DNA of 9,973 nt from Halobacteria archaeon (GTDB lineage Archaea; Halobacteriota; Syntropharchaeia; Alkanophagales; Methanospirareceae): positions 1 through 9,973 of the forward strand of contig JAOZPO010000040.1 of the NCBI GenBank assembly GCA_029932715.1. The letters are read 5' to 3'. A program made the position numbers and the translations under genes. Of this stretch, positions 1-6,210 are shown in pieces. The first letter of the stretch is position 1. Every line of letters starts with the position of its first letter. The notes under the pieces are model-generated. The model saw only the letters and a list, made by a program, of their open reading frames with translations, did not search any database and was not told where the DNA came from.

Positions 1-31
1 AAAAAAAAGAACTAAAAGAGGGTGAAAGCAA

Positions 32-292
32 ATGGAAATAAAAGAGGGAGAGCTTTTGACCATTGATGAGGTAATAAAACTGGAACTTGCAAAGAAGTGG
101 AAAATAGCGATATATGGCAGTGAAAAGGAGGAAGTAGGACCGGAAGAGGAAAGTGCTTCTTCTGATACCGAGGGAGAAAGGAACCTTGAGAGAATCACAT
201 CTATGGACGGAGGCAAAGTAAGGTACAGAGTTAAATCGCTTGATGAGGATAAGAAGGTATTGTCGGTAATACGGGAAGTAACATGGGAATGA
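32..292 (+). CDS. Small acidic hypothetical protein, 86 aa
   Basis: I do not recognise this protein. It has 86 residues, is rich in Glu, Asp and Lys, and carries an acidic, serine-containing stretch around residues 32-50 (EEVGPEEESASSDTEGE) that is probably disordered. Short stretches of alternating hydrophobic residues on either side (WKIAIYG, and VRYRVKSL followed by VLSVIREV) could form beta strands. No signal peptide or membrane segment is visible. The ATG at 32 is supported by a Shine-Dalgarno-like GAGGGTGA at 18-25, six bases upstream, and the frame ends at TGA 290-292. Its codons (ATA for Ile, AGG/AGA for Arg) match the house genes of this window rather than the restriction-modification genes that follow, so it probably belongs to the backbone. 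It may be the last gene of an operon entering from the left. No function is assigned. Confidence 0.6.
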   Translation: MEIKEGELLTIDEVIKLELAKKWKIAIYGSEKEEVGPEEESASSDTEGERNLERITSMDGGKVRYRVKSLDEDKKVLSVIREVTWE

Positions 293-300
293 AAGATGAA

Positions 301-434
301 AATTCAAATTCACCGCAGAGAACGCTGAGTTCACAGAGAAAATTAGGTGTCAAGTATTAGTAGCCCTAAAACCTAAACCCCTAAACCTGCATCCTCCGCG
401 TTCTCCGTGAACCCTGTGGTTAATCTGACATTGT
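301..434. repeat. ACCGCAGAG-type hairpin repeat element, left copy
   Basis: This stretch and 3691-3779 are the same element in the same orientation. Both begin with a version of ATTCAAAATT, continue with CACCGCAGAGAACGCTGAG-like sequence in roughly 9-base units, then the opposing CTCCGCGTTCTCCGTGA-like arm, and end GGTTAATCTGACATTGT. The arms (312-339 and 393-420) are imperfect inverted repeats. The left copy carries about 46 extra bases between the arms (341-389), including CCTAAA-like repeats. Similar short CGCAGAG-type palindromic elements are scattered in many environmental prokaryote genomes. It looks non-coding and MITE-like, but no target-site duplication is obvious. Confidence 0.75.
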
Positions 435-572
435 TATTTTATTCACTGCTTTTACCAAGCTTTTTGCCGTATCTTGTTCAACACCAGTCTCTTGATGCAC
501 AATTTGAGTCTCTAAGCCTTTTCCGAGCCATCCGAGCGCGATACTCACGAACCTCTGCCTTGTGCTAATACA
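420..572 (-). pseudogene. Remnant of a protein C-terminus, left copy (still open)
   Basis: On the - strand a 50-codon frame runs from an upstream TAA (573-575) to a TAA at 420-422, with no start codon before its last residues. It contains RFVSIALGWLGKGLETQIV, then HQETGVEQDTAKSLVKAVNK. The right repeat encodes a recognisable relative of this peptide in the same frame with two in-frame TAG codons. The peptide resembles an ordinary helical protein tail; I cannot name its family. The gap-free alignment of the copies suggests it was once coding. The last few codons lie inside the adjoining hairpin element, so the original terminus is lost. Confidence 0.45.
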
Positions 573-588
573 TTAACTTATATTTAAT
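431..588 (-). repeat. Left arm of 158-bp inverted repeat flanking the restriction-modification genes
   Basis: The reverse complement of this segment aligns without gaps to 3783-3940, with about 28 mismatches in 158 positions by hand count (roughly 82% identity). Shared anchors include ATTAAATATAAGTTA, GTAT/AGTATCGCGCTCGGA and CAAATTGTGCATCAAGAGAC. The two arms bracket the endonuclease and methyltransferase genes exactly, with only 64 bases between this arm and the endonuclease start. The divergence between arms means the duplication is not recent. Confidence 0.85.
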
Positions 589-652
589 TAAATCTTTCTA
601 TTCCTCAGTATTATTCGTTGAAAACATAAATACAAGAACTGGAGGGGATGAA
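576..652 (+). promoter_or_regulatory. Candidate promoter and ribosome binding site of the restriction-modification operon
   Basis: An AT-rich box reading CTTATATTTAATTA (577-590) fits an archaeal TATA box about 65-75 bases upstream of the endonuclease ATG and would place a transcript start near 605-615. It lies partly inside the left inverted repeat, so the repeat may supply the promoter. A strong Shine-Dalgarno GGAGGGG (642-648) sits just before the ATG at 653. No operator palindrome or controller gene is visible. The promoter call is by motif only. Confidence 0.35.
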
Positions 653-1657
653 ATGCAAAAAGAGACGAAGAATCAATGCATCGGTACATCTAAACCAAGA
701 CAGTTGGATTATTTCAATTTATATCTCCAATTACCCACGAGCGAACTGATATGGGAGATTGGCGGTGCAGTCCATCTATCGCCAGACGAGATTAATTATC
801 TCATCAATCCTCGGAGATTGCGCGGCAGCGACTTTTTGATGCGTTGGGCGCAAGGTCGCTGGTCAGAAGAAATTGTCATCCGTGCGCTCAATCAGACAGA
901 ACGATTTGGTGTCATTCCCTACGGGCCTTCTACTGTCGCGCCAGAAGACCCGGAAGAACTCGAGTTGTTCTTCCAGAAAATGGATGTGATCAATCAAGAA
1001 GGTAAACGTCCTGATTTATTGTTATATGAGAAGGCAACGTATGATTGGGCACGAAAAGAAGTGGAACATCGTCTTGGCAGTGTTGAAAAACTTGCAGAAA
1101 CCCCATCTTCAGTATTAGAGGGTGTCATTTCAAAAGCGACTGCTGCTATTGAAGTCGAGAATAGCCTGTGGGTAACGGAGAAAATGCCTGGTTTCGGAAA
1201 ACCGTTTTCGCGTTACAAGCGAGGGAAGAATAAAGGGCGGCTCAAGCCTGCTGGCATCGTCCCAACAATTATCGTGAAGCAAGAGGACATGCCTCGTCTT
1301 CAACAGTGGGAAGCTCATTTTGGCATCCCGCTTTATGTAGTTCATATATTCTATGACAGGGGCTACTTCATCAAGTTCAGTGACGTGCTAAGCATGCTAG
1401 AATCCGGTGAATTAAGAATGGAAGCACAGCGGTATACCAATCCCGATGGAACTGCAGCTACACCAAAGTCCATCGTCAAAGTCCCATACATCTTATGCAA
1501 TGAGTTTGGAACCGTTTCCGGGCAGACACTACACCCTAAAACATTCGTGGACAAAAATGGGAAGGTAATGACCTACGTGACTTTCTCAGGAGGGGATATT
1601 CAATTATCCCCGGATGTTTTTGAGACATGGGGCACACGATATGAAAGCAATGATTAA
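653..1657 (+). CDS. Type II restriction endonuclease, tentatively AccI-like
   Basis: The 334-residue protein is most likely the DNA-cleaving partner of the overlapping methyltransferase gene. A PD-(D/E)xK-type core is visible: GKRPDLLLYE at residues 117-126 supplies Pro120-Asp121, and AAIEVENSLW at 164-173 supplies Glu167 and Glu169. The lysine of the usual ExK is replaced by Glu, giving an ExE arrangement like that known in BamHI. Nearby lysines and arginines (KPFSRYKRGKNKGR, 183-196) may contact DNA. The overall sequence and length remind me of AccI-family enzymes, but this is recall rather than a search, and the recognition site cannot be read from the sequence. The start is well supported by GGAGGGG five bases upstream. 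Ile codons avoid ATA (2 of 20) and Arg codons are mostly CGN, unlike the backbone genes, which points to horizontal transfer. An orphan nuclease of another kind is less likely given the neighbour. Confidence 0.75.
   Translation: MQKETKNQCIGTSKPRQLDYFNLYLQLPTSELIWEIGGAVHLSPDEINYLINPRRLRGSDFLMRWAQGRWSEEIVIRALNQTERFGVIPYGPSTVAPEDPEELELFFQKMDVINQEGKRPDLLLYEKATYDWARKEVEHRLGSVEKLAETPSSVLEGVISKATAAIEVENSLWVTEKMPGFGKPFSRYKRGKNKGRLKPAGIVPTIIVKQEDMPRLQQWEAHFGIPLYVVHIFYDRGYFIKFSDVLSMLESGELRMEAQRYTNPDGTAATPKSIVKVPYILCNEFGTVSGQTLHPKTFVDKNGKVMTYVTFSGGDIQLSPDVFETWGTRYESND
1592..1611 (+). promoter_or_regulatory. Hairpin masking the methyltransferase ribosome binding site
   Basis: GGGGATA (1592-1598) and TATCCCC (1605-1611) form a perfect 7-bp stem with a 6-base loop, ending two bases before the ATG at 1614. 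The 5' arm contains most of the only strong Shine-Dalgarno near this start, CAGGAGGGG (1587-1595). In linear form that site lies 18 bases from the ATG. Folding would hide it or pull its exposed part closer to the start. It lies inside the last codons of the endonuclease gene, so upstream ribosomes would melt it, which could couple translation. Function is inference; the palindrome is seen directly. Confidence 0.45.
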
Positions 1658-3614
1658 GCAACTGGATATTGCAGCAAAAAAATACCATCAGGAGATTAAG
1701 CAGCGTTCTGATAATGCCGAGATCATTGCCTGGTATAAACTCCACGGCTGGGATTCTTCGGATGCAGAGGCCCAGCGCTTACTTGCCCGACAGGCTGTGC
1801 TAAATGCCGTGATTCGAAAGGCTTTTCCTGACTTAACATTATACAGGACTCCATTTGATTTTGTAACGGCACCCGACATGCTGGTGAGTAGAATATACGA
1901 AATGGCACAGCGATCACACTCATTCAATTTCTGGGGAGAACTTTACAGTATCCTGATACCTCAACCCCACCGTCGTCAGGTGGGACAATTCTGGACGGAT
2001 GAATGTATCGCGGACTGGATGGTTACGTGGCTCCTTCAGTTTCAACCGCGTTTACTGGACGATATAGGCTGTGGTGCGGGAAATTTTCTTATCAAAGCTG
2101 CGCAGCACCTACAAGAAAGTAAGCCCGCTATGCGACTCTATGGTTTTGACGTAAGCCCGCTATTGCTTAATATTACCCAAGCCAGTTTTGCCACCGCTAA
2201 CTTGCCAGTGCCTGAGCTAAGTGAGAAGAATTACCTTGAATCTTCGCTTCCCGCTGATGCTGATGCAATAATCTGCAACCCCCCATATACCCGACACCAC
2301 CACATTTCGCCAGACGTGAAAGACCATCTCCATGGTTTTTTCAAAGGTAAGCTCGGTGTCGCCATTTCCCGTAAAGCCACAATGGCTTTTTACTTCCTCC
2401 TGAAAATCATTGCCGAAATGCCCGAAGGCGCTCATACCGCGATAATCGTACCAATGGAGGTACTGGATGCTCGCTATGGTAGTGCCGCTAAACGCGTGCT
2501 CTGCCGAGAAACTGTGCTTTCGGCAATCATTCATTTTTCACAAGAGATGAACGCCTTTCACAAAGTGGATGTGGGTGCTTCTATTTTATTATTCAGAAAA
2601 GGATATGAGAAAGACAACTTGGTACGCCACGTGACGCTGAAAGCTGTGCCGACCACTGATGAACTCTTATCGTGTCTGGACGCTCGCGAAAGGCGAGAGT
2701 TGCCTTTCGGTTCTCTCGTCATCCAGCCGCAAAATGAGCTCTTGAACATACCTAAATGGTCCGGGATTGCTACATTTTCACCCGAAATCAAAAAGTGGGA
2801 GCAAACCGGCCTGATCGTTCCTCTTAAGGCACTGGCGAAAGTCATGCGTGGAATTGCCACAGGTGCAAATGAGTTCTTTGCTTTATCCACGCAAGAGGTC
2901 AAACGGAGATCGCTTGAACCTTTCGTCATCCGTACGATACAACGGAATCGCGAGATACAAGATATCATACTGGACGAAGCAGCGTGGCAAGCACTCTCAA
3001 ATAAAGGGAAGCGAGTATGGCTGCTGTATCTAAACGGCGAAAACTTGAATCGTCATCCCGCTCTCTCCGCTTATCTTGCCGAAGGCGAAGCAAAAGGTTA
3101 TCACAATCGCAGTCTGGTGCAAACGCGGAAAAAATGGTACTTTATGGAACAGCGCGAGCTTCCGGCAATCTTTTTCACCATTCTCACGAGAGGCAATCCG
3201 CGTTTTATCCTGAACCAGGCAGGGGTGCGGCCACTTAATATGTTCTCTCTTCTTTATCCAAACAATTATGTAGTCAAGGCAGGTTGCATAGAGCACTTGT
3301 GGGTGCTCTTGAACAGCACGTTCTCACTTTCGCAGCTTCATTCTGTCAGCCGAACCTATGGCGGGAACACGCTCAAGGTCGAGCCACGCGAGTTGGATAA
3401 CTTACCCGTTATCAATCCATTGGCTCTACCAGACGAAATTAGACAAAGAATAAGGGAATTAATCGCCGATTTCTATCGCCATCGTGATACCCTGTTATTA
3501 GTTAGAGAGACCGACACGCTAATTGATACACTGTTGAACTTAAAAACGGTTACCCCATATCGGTCGTCGCTGCCTATGCAACTTCAACTCTTTGAAACAC
3601 AAAAGAACTATTGA
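1614..3614 (+). CDS. Adenine-specific (N6) DNA methyltransferase, type II gamma class
   Basis: This protein of up to 666 residues transfers a methyl group from S-adenosylmethionine to adenine in the site cut by its partner, protecting host DNA. The order of motifs is that of gamma-type N6-adenine enzymes: a motif X-like RRQVGQFWTDECIADWM at 120-136, motif I DDIGCGAGNF at 149-158 (cofactor binding), YGFDVSP at 176-182 (motif II region) and catalytic NPPY at 222-225. The long C-terminal part (about 400-620), with SRTYGGNTLKVEPREL near 581-596, is where Eco57I/TaqI-like enzymes hold the target recognition domain. The gene overlaps the endonuclease gene by 44 bases from ATG 1614. Met10 at 1641 is an equally possible start (17-base overlap); neither has an ideally spaced Shine-Dalgarno. 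CGN and non-ATA codons match the endonuclease. I consider it intact: all core motifs are present and no frameshift is seen. Confidence 0.9.
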   Translation: MFLRHGAHDMKAMIKQLDIAAKKYHQEIKQRSDNAEIIAWYKLHGWDSSDAEAQRLLARQAVLNAVIRKAFPDLTLYRTPFDFVTAPDMLVSRIYEMAQRSHSFNFWGELYSILIPQPHRRQVGQFWTDECIADWMVTWLLQFQPRLLDDIGCGAGNFLIKAAQHLQESKPAMRLYGFDVSPLLLNITQASFATANLPVPELSEKNYLESSLPADADAIICNPPYTRHHHISPDVKDHLHGFFKGKLGVAISRKATMAFYFLLKIIAEMPEGAHTAIIVPMEVLDARYGSAAKRVLCRETVLSAIIHFSQEMNAFHKVDVGASILLFRKGYEKDNLVRHVTLKAVPTTDELLSCLDARERRELPFGSLVIQPQNELLNIPKWSGIATFSPEIKKWEQTGLIVPLKALAKVMRGIATGANEFFALSTQEVKRRSLEPFVIRTIQRNREIQDIILDEAAWQALSNKGKRVWLLYLNGENLNRHPALSAYLAEGEAKGYHNRSLVQTRKKWYFMEQRELPAIFFTILTRGNPRFILNQAGVRPLNMFSLLYPNNYVVKAGCIEHLWVLLNSTFSLSQLHSVSRTYGGNTLKVEPRELDNLPVINPLALPDEIRQRIRELIADFYRHRDTLLLVRETDTLIDTLLNLKTVTPYRSSLPMQLQLFETQKNY

Positions 3615-3787
3615 TGCGAACGAATCTTAGGATTATAAAAGAACGAGTGAGATTTACGCTCTTCTTGGCAAAATACGGATTAGGAAGAAGATTCAAAATT
3701 ACCGCAGAGAAGGCTGAGTTCGCAGAGAATGTTTCATCCTCTGCGCTCTCTGTGAACTCTGCGGTTAATCTGACATTGTCAAATTAA
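3614..3787 (+). CDS. Possible 57-aa ORF overlapping the methyltransferase stop (probably not a real gene)
   Basis: The TGA of the methyltransferase shares its last base with an ATG (TGATG, 3612-3616) that opens a 57-codon frame ending at TAA 3785-3787. The first 28 residues (MRTNLRIIKERVRF, then TLFLAKYGLGRRFK) are basic and could be a helix. The rest is simply the hairpin repeat read through (TAEKAEFAENVSSSALSV...). Such repeat-derived peptides often produce spurious gene calls. The TGATG overlap is a typical coupling arrangement, so I list it, but with low belief. Confidence 0.15.
   Translation: MRTNLRIIKERVRFTLFLAKYGLGRRFKITAEKAEFAENVSSSALSVNSAVNLTLSN
3691..3779. repeat. ACCGCAGAG-type hairpin repeat element, right copy
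   Basis: This is the compact version of the element also found at 301-434, in the same orientation. The outer ends are a perfect 9-bp inverted repeat, ACCGCAGAG (3701-3709) and CTCTGCGGT (3757-3765). The inner arms pair in blocks, including CGCAGAG at 3721-3727 with CTCTGCG at 3739-3745. Both copies end in GGTTAATCTGACATTGT and are immediately followed by an arm of the 158-bp inverted repeat. The transcript of either strand could form a stem-loop, so this copy could also end the methyltransferase transcript, although there is no poly-T run behind it. Confidence 0.8.
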
Positions 3788-3940
3788 ATATAAGTTATTA
3801 TACTGGCACACGATAGAGGTTTGTAAGTATCGCGCTCGGATAGCCGGGTGAAGACTTAGAAACACAAATTGTGCATCAAGAGACAGGCGTTGAAGAGGAT
3901 ATTGCAAGAAAGTTGGTAAAAGCAGCGAATAAAATAAGAA
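3783..3940 (+). repeat. Right arm of 158-bp inverted repeat flanking the restriction-modification genes
   Basis: This is the gap-free inverted partner of 431-588 at about 82% identity. It starts four bases after the hairpin element and ends at AAAATAAGAA. Recombination between the arms would invert the whole restriction-modification cassette. The mismatches are spread along the repeat, so it is not under recent homogenisation. Confidence 0.85.
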
Positions 3941-4005
3941 ATCTATATCTCTATTATCTTAGCTGCGTTGTGGTGGCTTTATATCTCAGGTTTCACTTAG
4001 CATAG
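3817..4005 (+). pseudogene. Remnant of the same protein C-terminus, right copy (two TAG stops)
   Basis: In the frame that matches the left remnant this copy reads RFVSIALG, stop, PGEDLETQIVHQETGVEEDI, then ARKLVKAANKIRN. The stops are TAG at 3814-3816 (CAG in the left copy) and TAG at 3841-3843 (TGG in the left copy). Beyond the repeat end (3940) the frame stays open to TAG 4003-4005 with hydrophobic, unrelated residues. No start codon or ribosome binding site is seen. The two stops indicate decay. The family is not recognised. Confidence 0.4.
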
Positions 4006-4054
4006 CTTCGAGATCTTCTGTTGCTGATTCCTGATACTCTTTCCCTTTACTTAC
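3986..4054 (-). pseudogene. Possible tail of a decayed - strand gene
   Basis: The - strand reads VSKGKEYQESATEDLEAML, then SET and a TGA stop (3986-3988), with a TAA directly upstream (4055-4057). The acidic, amphipathic composition resembles a genuine protein C-terminus, but only 22 codons remain and there is no start. The rest of 3941-4147 shows only AT-rich spacer, including a TTAC tetranucleotide run at 4047-4058. This is weak evidence from composition alone. Confidence 0.15.
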
Positions 4055-4091
4055 TTACTTAAAGTCGCAGAGTCGTGATTTCTTGTATGCT

Positions 4092-4147
4092 CTTTTATTT
4101 ATTTATGTTGAACAGTATATAACTAACCAAGCAAGCATAGTGGCAAA
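4092..4147 (+). promoter_or_regulatory. Candidate archaeal promoter of the Cas4-like gene and lipid reductase
   Basis: GTATATAA (4115-4122) resembles an archaeal TATA box and would place the transcript start about 25-27 bases on, near 4143-4147, immediately before the ATG at 4148. That predicts a leaderless or nearly leaderless message. It agrees with the absence of a Shine-Dalgarno sequence before this gene. A second AT box, CTTTTATTTATTTATG (4092-4107), is an alternative and would give a leader of about 25 bases. Confidence 0.4.
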
Positions 4148-4969
4148 ATGGAGAATGGAGACCGGAAAATTAAGGTTTCTGATTTAACGCAATATGGAAT
4201 CTGCCCCAGGCTGGTATATTTCCATGCACGCGAGCATAGCGAGCCAGGGAGCGGTAACGAGCGAAGCATGGTTGAGCGTATTCTATTGAAAGAGTTAGCA
4301 TTTAATCTCTATATGATTTACGGCTCTGAAGCTGAGTATGAAGGAACAGAGCAGAAAGAAGTAGTGGAACGCATAATTGACGATATAGCGGATGATGTAA
4401 AGCACGTATATAAGAGAGAACTGAGTACGCTGGCAGCAGACGTTTTTGATGCCGTGAAACTCGATCTCGCATCTAATATACTAAAAGATAGTGAATGGCT
4501 GAATAAGATAAGAGCAGAGAACGAGCTGTTAGTGCTCCAGAAAGTGCATGGATACGATAGAGAGCACACAATGGTATCAGAAAAGCTGAGCTTGAGTGGT
4601 AGTGTGGACAAGCTAATAGTTACTGATGACGAGGTTATACCATGCATGATAAAAACGGGTAAATGCCCTGAATATAGCGTCTGGAGAAGCGATAGGATGC
4701 AACTGGCTGCGTATTCAATGCTAATCGAAGCGGAATTTGAGACCACAGTCCGGCGGGGTTTTGTAGAATACATAAGAACTGCGGAATTCCGCGCGTGTCC
4801 GATAAGACGGAAAGATAGAGCATTTGCTTTACAGACATTAAAACACGTAAAGCGAATAAAGAGAGGTGCGTTCCCTGATAAGGGTGCGAATGCACCATGT
4901 GATAATTGCATCTTTCTGGATCAGTGTGAGACGAGAAAGACGCTCCTCTCTATGTTGTTTCGTAAGTAA
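4148..4969 (+). CDS. Solo Cas4/Dna2-like PD-(D/E)xK protein with iron-sulfur cysteines
   Basis: The 273-residue protein belongs to the Cas4/Dna2 (RecB-like nuclease) fold. Four cysteines match the cluster layout of that family: Cys19 in YGICPRL, and Cys251, Cys254 and Cys260 in CDNCIFLDQC. The nuclease core is seen in LSGSVDKLIV (Asp154), VIPCMIKTGK (Lys169) and the QxxxY motif QLAAY (Gln185, Tyr189). Where known members have Asp or Glu two residues before the lysine, this protein has Met167 (codon ATG), so cleavage may be lost or the active site rearranged. No histidine is obvious in the N-terminal motif region either. The insert at 70-130 is helical and charged. No CRISPR repeats or other cas genes are nearby, so it is a standalone paralogue, as often seen in archaea. 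It may act in DNA repair or as a DNA-binding protein. It probably shares a transcript with the next gene, 18 bases downstream. Backbone-like codons argue against recent transfer. Confidence 0.8.
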   Translation: MENGDRKIKVSDLTQYGICPRLVYFHAREHSEPGSGNERSMVERILLKELAFNLYMIYGSEAEYEGTEQKEVVERIIDDIADDVKHVYKRELSTLAADVFDAVKLDLASNILKDSEWLNKIRAENELLVLQKVHGYDREHTMVSEKLSLSGSVDKLIVTDDEVIPCMIKTGKCPEYSVWRSDRMQLAAYSMLIEAEFETTVRRGFVEYIRTAEFRACPIRRKDRAFALQTLKHVKRIKRGAFPDKGANAPCDNCIFLDQCETRKTLLSMLFRK

Positions 4970-4986
4970 CAATTAATTGAAATGCT

Positions 4987-6201
4987 ATGGACGTGAAAGG
5001 ATTAATTAGTAAAGAGATGAGAGCAGAGAAACACGATGTAGTAGTAGTAGGAGCGGGACCCGCAGGCTCAATAACCGCGCGAACCGCAGCCGAAAAGGGT
5101 TTGGATGTCCTCCTGATCGAACGTAATCAGGAGATAGGAGTGCCGGTGAAATGCGCTGAGGGCGTAAGTCGGGACATAGAGAAGTTCGTGGATATTGATG
5201 CTAAATGGGTCTCTGCCGTCCTTAAAGGAACCATCACTTACGGACCTGACGGCACAAAGGTGATATTATCTGTTGATGGTACGGACGCGGCGATGTACGT
5301 GCTGGAACGGCGGTTGTTTGATAAGGTCCTCGCTCAGGAAGCAATAAATGCGGGTGCTGAGGTTAGGGTTAAAACAGATGCTTATGGCATCATAAAGGAG
5401 CGAGATAAGATAAAAGGAGTGTATGCGAACGCAGCGGGAGAAGATATTCGCATCTTTGCCGATATTGTCGTTGGTGCGGACGGCGTGGAATCTATGATTG
5501 GCAGATGGGGGGGCATAGATACAAGACTGCATTTAGCTGACGTTTACTCCTGTGCACAGTACCTGATGTGCAATGTCGAGCCAAGCAGAGACTACGGTGA
5601 ACTTTTCTTCGGCGACGACATTGCACCCAGAGGCTATGCCTGGATATTCCCGAAAGGAGTAGATAGTGCAAATGTGGGCGTTGGGATAGCTGGTGACGTC
5701 GCTGATGAGAATCATCGCGCTCTTGATTATCTGAACGCATTCGTACGCGATAAGTTCCCGGATGGTGACATAATAGCACAGATATACGGTGCAGTACCAT
5801 TGAGCGGTCCCGTGTACGAAACAGTATCAACCGGGCTGCTTTTAGTCGGTGATGCAGCAAGGCATGTGAATCCTATTACCGGTGGTGGCATCTTAGAAGC
5901 GATGAAAGGCGGAAAAATAGCAGGCGAGGTGATAGCAAAGGCGGTGCATGAAAAGGACTTCTCTAAGCGAAGGTTGATGGAATACGAGAAGAGCTGGAAG
6001 AAAGAGTTTGGTAGAATCCTGTATGCCGGAATGAAAGCGAAGCAGTTGTTACTGAGCCTGAACAGCCATGACTTCAATAAGTTCTTTCATCCTTTAGCCG
6101 GTGATATAAGAATAAAAGAGTTCTCGGAACGTGCATTATTGAAAGAGATGATAAAGAGGAATCCGAGGATACTCTTTAGCCTTGTAAGGATGATGTTCTG
6201 A
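4987..6201 (+). CDS. Geranylgeranyl reductase family flavoprotein (archaeal lipid saturation)
   Basis: The 404-residue enzyme most likely reduces the double bonds of geranylgeranyl chains in archaeal membrane lipids (digeranylgeranylglycerophospholipid reductase), using FAD. The Rossmann motif VVGAGPAGS lies at residues 20-28 and the FAD ribose-binding acid in LLIER at 42-46. KCAEG at 55-59 has the active-site cysteine typical of this family, GADGVES is at 163-169, YAWIFPKG at 217-224, and the second FAD motif LLLVGDAARHVNPITGGG at 284-301. Length and motif order are as expected for the family. Met11 (5017) would give the usual short lead before the flavin motif and is a reasonable alternative start; neither start has a strong Shine-Dalgarno. 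The gene lies 18 bases behind the Cas4-like gene and ends 9 bases from the convergent peptidase gene. A role on quinones or another isoprenoid is possible, because the family is broad. Confidence 0.9.
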   Translation: MDVKGLISKEMRAEKHDVVVVGAGPAGSITARTAAEKGLDVLLIERNQEIGVPVKCAEGVSRDIEKFVDIDAKWVSAVLKGTITYGPDGTKVILSVDGTDAAMYVLERRLFDKVLAQEAINAGAEVRVKTDAYGIIKERDKIKGVYANAAGEDIRIFADIVVGADGVESMIGRWGGIDTRLHLADVYSCAQYLMCNVEPSRDYGELFFGDDIAPRGYAWIFPKGVDSANVGVGIAGDVADENHRALDYLNAFVRDKFPDGDIIAQIYGAVPLSGPVYETVSTGLLLVGDAARHVNPITGGGILEAMKGGKIAGEVIAKAVHEKDFSKRRLMEYEKSWKKEFGRILYAGMKAKQLLLSLNSHDFNKFFHPLAGDIRIKEFSERALLKEMIKRNPRILFSLVRMMF

Positions 6202-6210
6202 GTATTTGAT

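Noticed and set aside
361..389. CCCTAAA-like run as telomere-type repeat
   Set aside because: Only three irregular units inside a hairpin element; prokaryotic context.
3814..3843. In-frame TAG codons as pyrrolysine sites
   Set aside because: The matching codons in the other copy are CAG and TGG, each a single base change away, and no start or ribosome binding site exists. Decay is simpler.
4047..4107. TTAC and TTTA tetranucleotide runs
   Set aside because: Only three or four units each in AT-rich spacer; too short to call a meaningful repeat.
4318..4911. 197-codon - strand frame opposite the Cas4-like gene
   Set aside because: Ser/Thr-rich mirror of a well-supported gene, with no recognisable domain; a shadow frame.
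4148..4969. Cas4-like gene as sign of a CRISPR-Cas locus
   Set aside because: No direct-repeat/spacer array and no other cas gene is visible in the window; solo Cas4-like proteins are common in archaea.
6202..6210. Terminator between the convergent lipid reductase and peptidase genes
   Set aside because: Nine bases with no stem-loop or poly-T run; any termination signal would have to lie inside the coding sequences.
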